64,000 bases of DNA, taken from positions 1,922,001 to 1,986,000 of the forward strand of contig CBDBFA010000003.1 in NCBI GenBank assembly GCA_965204545.1, given 5' to 3'. Source of the stretch: JAABVD01 sp965204545 (lineage in GTDB: Bacteria > Verrucomicrobiota > Verrucomicrobiia > Opitutales > UBA2995). Positions 15,331-22,780 of this stretch are shown piece after piece. The notes under the pieces were generated by a model. That model worked only from the letters and a program-made list of their open reading frames with translations, had not been told where the DNA came from and did no database searches. Within the stretch, counting starts at the first letter, position 1. Every line of letters begins with the position of its first letter. The position numbers and the translations under genes are program-made.

Positions 15331-15840
15331 TATCATCTGACGGACAATTTCTCCCTGGTAGCCAACTTTTCCGACAGTATCGGTTTTCCCGATTGGAATC
15401 CCCACCCCTCCGCCCCAGGGTGAGGGACTGGACTACGGCATCAACTTCGAGTTTCTCGACCGGCGAGTGTCAGGCCGGCTCGCCTACTACGAGACCGATG
15501 AAACCGGGGTTACCACCGGGCTCAACAATGCCGGTCAATACGACCGATTGGTGGACACGGCGGCTCTGGTGGTGCCCGCCGGAATCATGACCCAAGCGGA
15601 ATGGGCCGCCCTTGACGCCGAGGAACTCTATGATCGAAGGGACCACAATGGAGACCTGTTCGACAAGACATCCCGAGGGGTCGAATTTACCATTATACTG
15701 CCCCGCGTCTTCAGACCCCCCATCTTTATTTCGATGAAGTCTATTTCTACGATCTTCCAGGCGATTGGGGGCCGGCTACAACCCGGGTGGATATCGTCCC
15801 ACCCATCAGCGCGCGAATCAGCCTCACCTACGAATTCTGA
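15331..15840 (+). pseudogene. 3' remnant of a TonB-dependent receptor
   Basis: Three frames in succession give beta-barrel receptor sequence: VYHLTDNFSLVANFSDSIGFPDWNP, then after a shift near 15415 GEGLDYGINFEFLDRRVSGRLAYYETDETG up to DKTSRGVEFT, then after a shift near 15715 LYFDEVYFYDLPGDWGP ending RISLTYEF-stop at 15840. The terminal phenylalanine and alternating pattern are typical of an outer-membrane barrel. The plug domain and most of the barrel are absent, and there are at least two frameshifts. The 5' break point coincides with the truncated palindromic element, so an insertion or deletion event probably destroyed the gene. Confidence 0.8.
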
Positions 15841-15867
15841 AAGACCACTTCCCCTTGACCCCTCATT

Positions 15868-15887
15868 AAGTAAGACTGATTTTACTT
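15868..15887. promoter_or_regulatory. inverted repeat before the AbrB-type antitoxin gene
   Basis: AAGTAA (15868-15873) and TTACTT (15882-15887) form a perfect 6-bp dyad with an 8-bp spacer that ends one base before the ATG. AbrB/MazE-type antitoxins commonly repress their own promoter, so this is a good operator candidate. Confidence 0.5.
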
Positions 15888-15888
15888 T

Positions 15889-16146
15889 ATGCTTACAACA
15901 GTATCGAGCAAAGGACAGACGGTTATTCCGGCTGCGATTCGGGAAATGGCCCGGATTAGGCCCGGGGATAAGTTGGAAGTGGGCTGCAGCAATGGCCTGA
16001 TAGTCATGCGCAAGCGCAGGCCCCTGACTGCTGCCAGGGTCAGGAAATTGCTAAGAACTGGCTATGCTCTCCCTGAGCTTAAAGAAGAGGATGAACTTGT
16101 AGTGGAGGAGGCTGTGGCTCGTATCCGCCAACGCAGGACTGAATGA
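15889..16146 (+). CDS. AbrB/MazE-type antitoxin
   Basis: An 85-residue protein whose first half is a SpoVT-AbrB DNA-binding fold: MLTTVSSKGQTVIPAAIREM followed by RPGDKLEV. The rest is a charged helical tail (KEEDELVVEEAVARIRQRR) of the kind that wraps the toxin. It overlaps the PIN gene by ATGA, the normal layout of a co-translated toxin-antitoxin pair. It should neutralise the PIN toxin and repress the operon through the dyad at 15868-15887. Confidence 0.9.
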   Translation: MLTTVSSKGQTVIPAAIREMARIRPGDKLEVGCSNGLIVMRKRRPLTAARVRKLLRTGYALPELKEEDELVVEEAVARIRQRRTE

Positions 16147-16487
16147 ACGTAGTGCTGGACACCAATGTGGTAGTCAGCGCTTGCTTTTGGAAAGGACCAC
16201 CCCACCAATGCTTGTTGCTTTGGGTTGAGGGTCAGTTTCAAGCCTTTACCAGTCCTCCACTGTTGGCGGAATATGAAGAGACGTATGAGGAGCTTTGTCG
16301 CCAGTATCCGGACCGCAATCCAGTGAATTGGATTAGCGCTCTGGCGGAGGCAGCGGATCTTATCTTTCCGGCTGAACGGATAACCGGGGCCTCAGGTGAC
16401 CCCTTCGATGACATGGTCCTGGAATGTGCCTTGGCTGCTGAGGCTAAATACCTGGTTAGCGGGGATAAAAACATTTGCTCCCTCTGA
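16143..16487 (+). CDS. PIN-domain toxin, C-terminally frameshifted
   Basis: A 114-residue PIN-family (COG1569-like) putative ribonuclease: MNVVLDTNVVVSACFW carries the first catalytic Asp6, and DPFDDMVLECALAAEAKYLVSGDK carries the later acidic residues. The family normally continues with HLLPLKEFRGIRIINPVSFL. That sequence is present, but in another frame, from 16472 to a stop at 16552. An A5 run at 16467-16471 has apparently lost one A (or gained two), giving the premature end ICSL. The catalytic core is retained, but the last strand and helix are lost, so the toxin may be weak or inactive. A sequencing slip in the run is the alternative. Confidence 0.85.
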   Translation: MNVVLDTNVVVSACFWKGPPHQCLLLWVEGQFQAFTSPPLLAEYEETYEELCRQYPDRNPVNWISALAEAADLIFPAERITGASGDPFDDMVLECALAAEAKYLVSGDKNICSL

Positions 16488-16552
16488 AAGAGTTTCGTGG
16501 CATCCGCATTATAAACCCTGTGAGTTTTCTAACTTTGATGGGGAATAAATGA

Positions 16553-16880
16553 TTAAAGCAATGGAAGTTTGACCACGGATGTGCAGGTGGTGTGTCCCTA
16601 TCTACATTCATAAAAGAAACATGGATGCACAGGATGCACAGGATTTAGGAATTGACTCTCGCAAAGACGCAGAGGACCCAAAGACATGGATTAGGAATGG
16701 ACCATGGATCCTGCTTTGTCTGAAGACTACGGCAGGGGACATGTTAATTTCCTGATCCGTACTCATCCGTGTAATCCGTGGTACCTTCCTTATTCTCCCT
16801 GCCTTTTCATTCCTAATTTGGCGCCTTTTCCCATCCTATTTACTTGAAATATTGCAACCTAATTGCATTATTTCGTGTTT
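16553..16880. other. repeat-rich intergenic region before the second AAA ATPase
   Basis: 328 bp containing AACATGGATGCACAGGATGC and GTGTAATCCGTGG-type repeats, a GACTCTCGCAAAGACGCAGAGG-type repeat, AATTCCTAATT-like runs, and two ATTGCA direct repeats (16851-16856 and 16862-16867), 11 bp apart, just before the ATPase. No gene is recognised. Confidence 0.6.
16851..16867 (+). promoter_or_regulatory. ATTGCA direct repeat upstream of the second AAA ATPase
   Basis: Two ATTGCA copies spaced by one helical turn end 13 bp before the ATG at 16881. They correspond in position to the TTATGCAT motifs of the first ATPase gene, which suggests a similar but sequence-distinct recognition site. Confidence 0.35.
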
Positions 16881-18029
16881 ATGGTTCCCAGAAAAAAGTA
16901 TTTGAACCGGGTCAGACGAGCCCTGGAACGCAGTCCCATTGTCGCGTTGCTGGGGCCTCGACAAAGCGGAAAAACCACCTTGGCCAGGCAGTTGTTGGAC
17001 GAGACGTCTCCCAATTACTTCGACCTTGAAAACCCTCTGGAGGCAACCTTATTGGAGCAGCCGATGACCGCCCTGCAAGACTTGAGGGGCCTGGTGGTAT
17101 TGGACGAAGCACAAAGGCAGCCCGGCTTGTTTCCCGTCTTGAGGGTGTTGGCTGACCGCAGTGAAGCTCGGGCTAAATTTCTCGTTCTGGGAAGCGCCTC
17201 GCCCGAATTGTCCCGCCAAGCCTCTGAATCTCTCGCCGGTCGGGTTGAAATCATTGAAATTCGCGGATTTGATATGGAGGAAGTAACTCCTCAAAAGATG
17301 GATCGACTCTGGATGCGGGGCGGATTTCCCAAATCCTATTTAGCAAGATCGGAAGCTGACAGTGTAGCCTGGCGTGAAAACTTCATAAGGACATTCCTGG
17401 AAAGAGATTTAGGTCTCTTGGGGATTAGGATATCGCCGGTGGCTTTAAGACGGTTCTGGACGATGGTTTCCCACTATCACGGTCAAATTTGGAACGGTAA
17501 TGAGATTGCCGCATCACTGGGAGTTTCCCCGAATACGGCCAAGGCCTACCTGAATGCCTTGGAGCAAACCTATATGATTCGTCGCTTGCAGCCCTGGTTC
17601 GAGAATGTCGGAAAACGATTGGTCAAGACCCCAAAAATCTATATGCGTGACAGCGGCATACTGCACAGTCTGCAGAATATTCCCAACAGGAAGGCTCTGT
17701 TGACCCACCCCAAATTAGGGGCATCCTGGGAGGGCTTTGCCCTGGAGGAGGTACTGCGAATATTCCAACCACACGCAGCGTATTTCTATTCCATACACAG
17801 CGGGTCGGAACTCGACTTGTTCTTCATTCACAATGGCAAGCGAATAGGGGTCGAGTTCAAGCGCGTGGATGCCCCCAAAACATCGAGATCGATCCGTATC
17901 GCCATAAAAGACCTGAAACTGGATCGGTTGTACGTCGTCTATCCGGGAAACAGAAGCTTTGCTTTGGATGCAAATATACGGGCCGTGCCCCTGCCCCATG
18001 TCCGCGATGTGCTAAATTTGAGATGCTGA
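16881..18029 (+). CDS. AAA_14 / DUF4143 family ATPase (second copy)
   Basis: The ATG at 16881 is preferred to an in-frame TTG at 16863. The 382-residue protein has Walker A LLGPRQSGKTTLARQLL, Walker B LVVLDEAQRQPGLFPVLR, sensor FLVLGSASPEL, then DUF4143 with LWMRGGFPKSYLARSE and FIRTFLERDL, a winged-helix-like segment (ASLGVSPNTAKAYLNALEQTYMIRRL), and a terminal GSELDLFFIHNGKRIGVEFKR that resembles a PD-(D/E)xK core. It is only distantly similar to the ATPase at 12712-13842, so it is not a recent duplicate. Its last codons (LNLRC-stop) lie inside a dispersed repeat that recurs at 19015 and 24416. Role unknown. Confidence 0.9.
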   Translation: MVPRKKYLNRVRRALERSPIVALLGPRQSGKTTLARQLLDETSPNYFDLENPLEATLLEQPMTALQDLRGLVVLDEAQRQPGLFPVLRVLADRSEARAKFLVLGSASPELSRQASESLAGRVEIIEIRGFDMEEVTPQKMDRLWMRGGFPKSYLARSEADSVAWRENFIRTFLERDLGLLGIRISPVALRRFWTMVSHYHGQIWNGNEIAASLGVSPNTAKAYLNALEQTYMIRRLQPWFENVGKRLVKTPKIYMRDSGILHSLQNIPNRKALLTHPKLGASWEGFALEEVLRIFQPHAAYFYSIHSGSELDLFFIHNGKRIGVEFKRVDAPKTSRSIRIAIKDLKLDRLYVVYPGNRSFALDANIRAVPLPHVRDVLNLRC

Positions 18030-18060
18030 GATTCCGAGGTACTGAGATGCTAAGAAAGAG
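18014..18060 (+). repeat. dispersed repeat (GAGATGCTGAGATTCCGAGG type), copy 1
   Basis: Near-identical copies lie at 19015-19060 and 24416-24460. This copy begins within the ATPase coding sequence and supplies its stop codon. The rest of 18061-18239 is further short repeats (GTGTAATCCGTGG type) with no gene. Confidence 0.8.
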
Positions 18061-18239
18061 AAGGGACACCACGGATATGAGGCGCCGTCCTCCTTCGCCC
18101 GTTGGGGCTACGGCGTGACAGGGAGGGCGCGAATTAGGAATGAAGAATGGAACATGGATGAAAAACTAATTTTGTGTACCTTGTGCTTTTTGTGGCTAAT
18201 TATCTGTGCCCATCCGTGTAATCCGTGGTCCGTTAAATT

Positions 18240-18938
18240 ATGAAAACTAAACTCGAACTACTGGAACGATACCTCTTGGCGTTCTTTTTCTTCCTGGGCC
18301 TTACCATGCTCCAGGCATCCGATGACAAAGAAGACCTTCCCCAGGCCCTGATCATCGGCGATTCCATTTCCCTGGGTTATACACCCGTCTTGCAGGGCAT
18401 GCTCCAAGGCGAAGTGGATATACGGCGGCCTCTCAACGATGGGGGAGGGTGGATCAATTGCGAGGGGACCAAGAAAGGCGTGCAAATGATCGATGATTGG
18501 CTGGCTTTGGGCGATTTTGACCTCATCCATTTCAACTTCGGCTTGCACGACCTGAAACACGTGCATCCGGAAACGGGTCGCAACAGTGCCAACCCGGCCC
18601 ATCCGCAACAGTCGGATATCAGGCAATACGAAGCCAATCTCGAGGTCATCGTGCGCAAGTTGAAGGCCAGTGGGGCCAAGCTCATTTTCGCTACCACCAC
18701 CCCCTATCCGGACAAGCCGGGAGGTCCGCTTCGGAGAGCGGATCAGCCGGGCAAGTATAACGAGGTGGCACGGAAAATCATGGAGGAGAATGGTATTTCC
18801 ATCAACGACCTGCACGGCTTCGTTCTGCCGAGAATGGAAGAATTGCTTCTACCGAACAACGTGCACTTCCGGCCGTCTGCCAATCTCGAGTTGGCCGAAA
18901 TCGTGGCCGAACACATTCGGAAGGCCCTGGACGGTTGA
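18240..18938 (+). CDS. secreted SGNH/GDSL hydrolase
   Basis: A 232-residue protein with an N-terminal hydrophobic signal (YLLAFFFFLGLTMLQA). The SGNH blocks are visible: block I ALIIGDSISLGY with nucleophile Ser42, the Gly and Asn blocks in LNDGGG and FNFGLHDLKHV, and block V NNVHFRP with the catalytic His. This is a lipase/acylhydrolase fold, and members in polysaccharide degraders often remove acetyl or other esters from sugars. It lies between repeat tracts, upstream of a TonB receptor and a sulfatase, which fits carbohydrate de-esterification; the substrate is unknown. Confidence 0.87.
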   Translation: MKTKLELLERYLLAFFFFLGLTMLQASDDKEDLPQALIIGDSISLGYTPVLQGMLQGEVDIRRPLNDGGGWINCEGTKKGVQMIDDWLALGDFDLIHFNFGLHDLKHVHPETGRNSANPAHPQQSDIRQYEANLEVIVRKLKASGAKLIFATTTPYPDKPGGPLRRADQPGKYNEVARKIMEENGISINDLHGFVLPRMEELLLPNNVHFRPSANLELAEIVAEHIRKALDG

Positions 18939-19476
18939 CCTTGCACGAGGAATTGAACATGGATGCACAGGATAAACAGGATTAGAAAGGCGCCAAGGGC
19001 GCCAATGAGGAGTTAAATTTGAGATGCTGAGATTCCGAGGTACTGAGATGCTGAGAAAGAAAGATTAACCACAGAGGCCACAGAGATAAAAAAGGCTGAA
19101 GGTTAAAGGCTGAAGGCTGAAGGAATGGATTCTCGCAAAGCTCGCAAAGGGCGCAAAGAGGGGGGAAAGGCTCGCCAGAGCGCGATTCATGAAGGCGGGT
19201 CCGCCATAATCCTTTTATTGCCGGGTAAAAACCCCGCTCTTCGTTAGCTTCCTGTGCCGGCGAAACCGGACCTGTCTTGCTGTGGTCTCTAGACGAGGCA
19301 GGATCAAGCGATCAAAGGAAACGTTGTTAAATGAAAAATACCATCCATCCAGGGTTGGTATTGATACTTGACAGAAGCCGCTTCGGTCTATTGCTTCCTC
19401 GGTTTTTTTATCCAATCGGCAAGGCAGGAACCATCGGGGTCCTGTGCCGGCATCCTCAAACAATCAAACCAACTTC
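18939..19476. other. repeat-rich leader region of the large TonB receptor
   Basis: 538 bp. The first half is repeats: AACATGGATGCACAGGATAA, GGCGCCAAGGGCGCCAAT, copy 2 of the GAGATGCTGAGATTCCGAGG repeat (19015-19060), AACCACAGAGGCCACAGAG, and a GGCTGAAGGTTAAAGGCTGAAGG direct repeat. The second half (19200-19476) is non-repetitive and contains TTGACA at 19368-19373, but no convincing -10 at standard spacing. No gene is recognised. Confidence 0.55.
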
Positions 19477-22400
19477 ATGATCATGTTCTTCCAAAACGAC
19501 CAGAAATCAATTGTTTCACACTTCCCGCCATTGTCTCGCAAACTGGCCCTATGGGGTATCAGCTTGATTACCTGCGGAAGTTTAACCCTTTTGGGTCAAG
19601 AGGAAGACGATGAAAATATCGTTACCCTGGAAACCTTTGAAATTTACGGTGCGGCGGCGGCGGCATCCGTGGCCAAACAAAGAAACTCCGACATCATCGG
19701 TTCCTACCTGAGTTCGGATGCCCTCAGTGAACTGCCGGATGACGACCTGGGTGAAGCCCTTTCCCGCTTGGCCGGTATCAACGTGATCGGAGGTCAGGGC
19801 AATTCCGAAGCTATTGTCACCATCCGGGGAGCAGCGGGTCAGTATAACACCATTCGGATCAACGGAGCCGCTCCTTCCAATGCACGGGTAGGGGATCTCG
19901 GGGGAAGTAACCGGCAAAACTTCACTTCGCGTGAATTCGACCTGAATCAAATCCCGGCTGAAATGGTTTCCGGGGTCGAGGTGATCAAAAGCATCACGGC
20001 CGAGTATCCAGGGGATTCCATCGGTGGCGCCGTCAACGTTGAAACTGCCAATGCCTTCGATTTGGGTCGCAGAATTACCCGTTACAAGCTGGAGTCCCGT
20101 CAACGGGATCAGGGCGACCTCGGTGGATGGGGCGCCAATATTGTCCACAGTGATATCATGGACGCTTTCGGCGGAGAGGATAACTTCGGCATGTTATTCA
20201 ATCTCAATTTCGTCGATCAGGAACTGGTGGGCTGGTCTACCCAGAACCGGTATTTCGACCAATCCAACCGGTTTGCCGGCCCGGGCGATGAAGAGGAAAG
20301 TTTTCTCCAGCAGGTCAACCTCGCGGAAAATCCCGACGCCTCCATACCCATTTGGGACCGCTTCGATCCCAACGAAGTGCGGACGGATAAATCCCAGTTA
20401 ACCTTTAATGCCAGCTTTGATTTTATTTTGAACGACCGGACTTCCCTCTATTTCCGGCCCTGGTATCAGAGGATCGAGGATAATCGTAACGCCATGGCCG
20501 TACGGCTCGACCGCGGGGAAAGGGCATTTCGCGGGAACTTCTGGTTCATGGATGAGTCCGGCAATCCTTTGGGAGAATGGGAAGATTCGGATGGGGACGG
20601 AGTCCTGGGCAGCGAGGACGACACCTTCATTCGGGCCAAGGATGGCAGCGGCAATCTGATTGTTACTCCGAATTGGGAGGCCAGCGGTGACGGACGGATT
20701 CAACGCATCGTGCAGGGATTCAACTTTGATCGGACCACCTACAATTTGGATTTCGGTGGTGAAACCGTACTGGACAACGGTTTTCTGGAGTACCGCCTCT
20801 ATTATTCCAACGATCATTATCAGTACAACCGGCGCGAGTGGCGTTTCCAGCGGCAGGACCGCGATTTTGGTAAATTCATCCGGATTCGCGTTTCCGACGG
20901 TTCCACCCCTTTGCCGGAATTCTCCATGTTTGAGATTACGGAGAGGCGCGGACACGTTCCGATCGACAACAAGGAAAATATTTTCTCCAGGGGTGAGATC
21001 GGCACCGATGGTTCTCCCCGCTTCCGCTACCAAAACCTGACAGAGGAGATCATTTTGGCTAATGTGGATTTTGAAAACGAAACCACCGATTACCTGACCC
21101 TGAAGACCGGGGCACGTCTACGCTCTGCCAAGCGTGATAATGCCACTTCCCACTTGTTTTTCGCCCCTGGGGAAACCAATGACGGGGTGTTTCGACCGAT
21201 AACCAGGCTGACCAACACGCTCGATGAAATAATCGGGTCCAGCCCCACCAGCCAGTTCACCCTCTGGGATGGACGGTATTCCGATGCTTTCGGGCCATTT
21301 GTGACGGCCGATCAACTTTTGGACCATTTTTTCACCGATTATGCGGCAAATCCGGACCAGTGGGGATTTACCCAATCCCACATCTATGACACTGCCGATT
21401 CCGCTCTCTTGAAGGAAGACGTCCTGGCCGGTTACGTGCAGGGAACCTTCCGATGGGATAATTTTACCCTGGTGGCAGGGGGCCGTATTGAAAGCACCTT
21501 CCTGGACACCACCTGGAAACCTTCCAACTTCGTCGTGGATGGGAGCAACATTCCCGGCTTGAACAATTCCCAACGAAATGTCCTGAGAACTCTCGTAGAT
21601 GAAGGGTTGCAAGGGATTGGTATCACCAACACCGAGGGTCCTTTCAACTTCGGGTCGATTGTGGACGACATCAACGAGACCAACTCCTATGCGAATTTCC
21701 TGCCCAGCGCTGTGCTCACCTACCGGGCCGGAGACAGTGGTCACGTATTCCGTTTCGCCTGGACCAATACGCTGACCCGCCCCGATTACCGCGATTTGGT
21801 CCCCTTTGATTTCGCCCTCGCTCGCCAGAAATTCGGCGACGCGGGTGTAACCAATTATACCGCTACCGGGAGACAGGATGATTTTTACGTGGGGACCCCC
21901 GATCTGGATGAGCAGACTTCCGAGAATTTCGATCTAGCTTGGGAATACTACTTCGGGCGAAATCAACGGAACACCATTACCCTCACCCTCTTTAAAAAGA
22001 GTCTGGTAGATTTTCTGGCCCCTTACACCTATAGTCAGGAGGTAGAGGTTCTTGTGGATCCCAACGACCCGAGTTTAGGTTTTGAAACCGAGGTGGGAAC
22101 AAACGAATTTGTTTCCAATACCTCGTCTCGAAATCTGGAAGGTTTTGAAATTACCGGTTACTTCCACTTCCAGGATTTGTTTCCCTCTCTGACCTTCCTG
22201 CACGATTTCAGCCTCATTCCCAACTATGCCAGGATCACGGGGAACCAGACCGATCCGCTGTATGATGAAGATGAGCTGGCCAAAGGCAATTTTGTGCTGA
22301 TTGGAGAAAATTATATTGATAGCCTGACTAATCAGGCGGAAGAAGTATACAACCTGCAACTGCTTTGGGAACGGGGGCGTTTCAATACGCGCATCTCCTA

Positions 22401-22662
22401 CAACTACATCTCCCAGTTGCAGTTGGATCAATCCACCGCCGCAATAACGAACCTCACCTACGGACCCTCCCAGGAAAACGTGAATTTGTCGGTGCAATAC
22501 AAGTTGTTTGCCGACACCGATTTCCGCGTCTTTTTTGAAGGCAACAACCTGACGGACGAGCCGAACGACCAACGTTTTATCGGAAGTGTTCCCGGTCTTT
22601 ATACGACTTCCTACTCCACCATCGGTCGTCGTTACGTCTTCGGAGTTCGCGGGTCCTTCTAA
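19477..22662 (+). CDS. TonB-dependent outer-membrane receptor
   Basis: The ATG at 19477 is chosen; an in-frame GTG at 19444 and an ATG at 19483 are alternatives. The roughly 1061-residue protein has a signal peptide (LALWGISLITCGSLTLLG), a plug domain (SELPDDDLGEALSRLAGINVIGG, IVTIRGAAGQYNTIRING, VEVIKSITAEYPGDSIGGAVNVET), and a long barrel ending VFGVRGSF with terminal Phe. The length and the FEIYG and YNTIRINGA features match the large TonB-Xanth-Caul type, which imports oligosaccharides. A sulfatase gene is convergent downstream and an SGNH hydrolase lies upstream, which suggests a sulfated or esterified polysaccharide as substrate. Confidence 0.93.
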   Translation: MIMFFQNDQKSIVSHFPPLSRKLALWGISLITCGSLTLLGQEEDDENIVTLETFEIYGAAAAASVAKQRNSDIIGSYLSSDALSELPDDDLGEALSRLAGINVIGGQGNSEAIVTIRGAAGQYNTIRINGAAPSNARVGDLGGSNRQNFTSREFDLNQIPAEMVSGVEVIKSITAEYPGDSIGGAVNVETANAFDLGRRITRYKLESRQRDQGDLGGWGANIVHSDIMDAFGGEDNFGMLFNLNFVDQELVGWSTQNRYFDQSNRFAGPGDEEESFLQQVNLAENPDASIPIWDRFDPNEVRTDKSQLTFNASFDFILNDRTSLYFRPWYQRIEDNRNAMAVRLDRGERAFRGNFWFMDESGNPLGEWEDSDGDGVLGSEDDTFIRAKDGSGNLIVTPNWEASGDGRIQRIVQGFNFDRTTYNLDFGGETVLDNGFLEYRLYYSNDHYQYNRREWRFQRQDRDFGKFIRIRVSDGSTPLPEFSMFEITERRGHVPIDNKENIFSRGEIGTDGSPRFRYQNLTEEIILANVDFENETTDYLTLKTGARLRSAKRDNATSHLFFAPGETNDGVFRPITRLTNTLDEIIGSSPTSQFTLWDGRYSDAFGPFVTADQLLDHFFTDYAANPDQWGFTQSHIYDTADSALLKEDVLAGYVQGTFRWDNFTLVAGGRIESTFLDTTWKPSNFVVDGSNIPGLNNSQRNVLRTLVDEGLQGIGITNTEGPFNFGSIVDDINETNSYANFLPSAVLTYRAGDSGHVFRFAWTNTLTRPDYRDLVPFDFALARQKFGDAGVTNYTATGRQDDFYVGTPDLDEQTSENFDLAWEYYFGRNQRNTITLTLFKKSLVDFLAPYTYSQEVEVLVDPNDPSLGFETEVGTNEFVSNTSSRNLEGFEITGYFHFQDLFPSLTFLHDFSLIPNYARITGNQTDPLYDEDELAKGNFVLIGENYIDSLTNQAEEVYNLQLLWERGRFNTRISYNYISQLQLDQSTAAITNLTYGPSQENVNLSVQYKLFADTDFRVFFEGNNLTDEPNDQRFIGSVPGLYTTSYSTIGRRYVFGVRGSF

Positions 22663-22674
22663 AGCGATAGCAAC

Positions 22675-22780
22675 CAAAGAAGGGGTCAAACGCAAAATGT
22701 TAAAATCACCTTCTAGTTTCACCTGAATGACTGAAGCGAACTAATCAGATGTTAACATTTTGCGTTTGACCCCTTCTTTG
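22675..22780. repeat. perfect 29-bp inverted repeat overlapping the sulfatase 3' end
   Basis: Arms 22675-22703 and 22752-22780 are exact reverse complements with a 48-bp spacer. The right arm encodes the last residues of the sulfatase (LKEGVKRKML). Each arm contains GGGGTCAAACG, and CGTTTGACCCCTT recurs at about 7046. It could fold as a bidirectional terminator between the convergent genes, be a MITE-like palindrome, or be an inverted duplication. Confidence 0.85.

Noticed and set aside
15122..15340. 72-codon frame before the receptor remnant
   Set aside because: It translates the truncated palindromic element; no protein homology or ribosome site.
19368..19392. Sigma-70 promoter for the large TonB receptor
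   Set aside because: TTGACA is present, but the only -10-like hexamer is about 13 bp away, too close.
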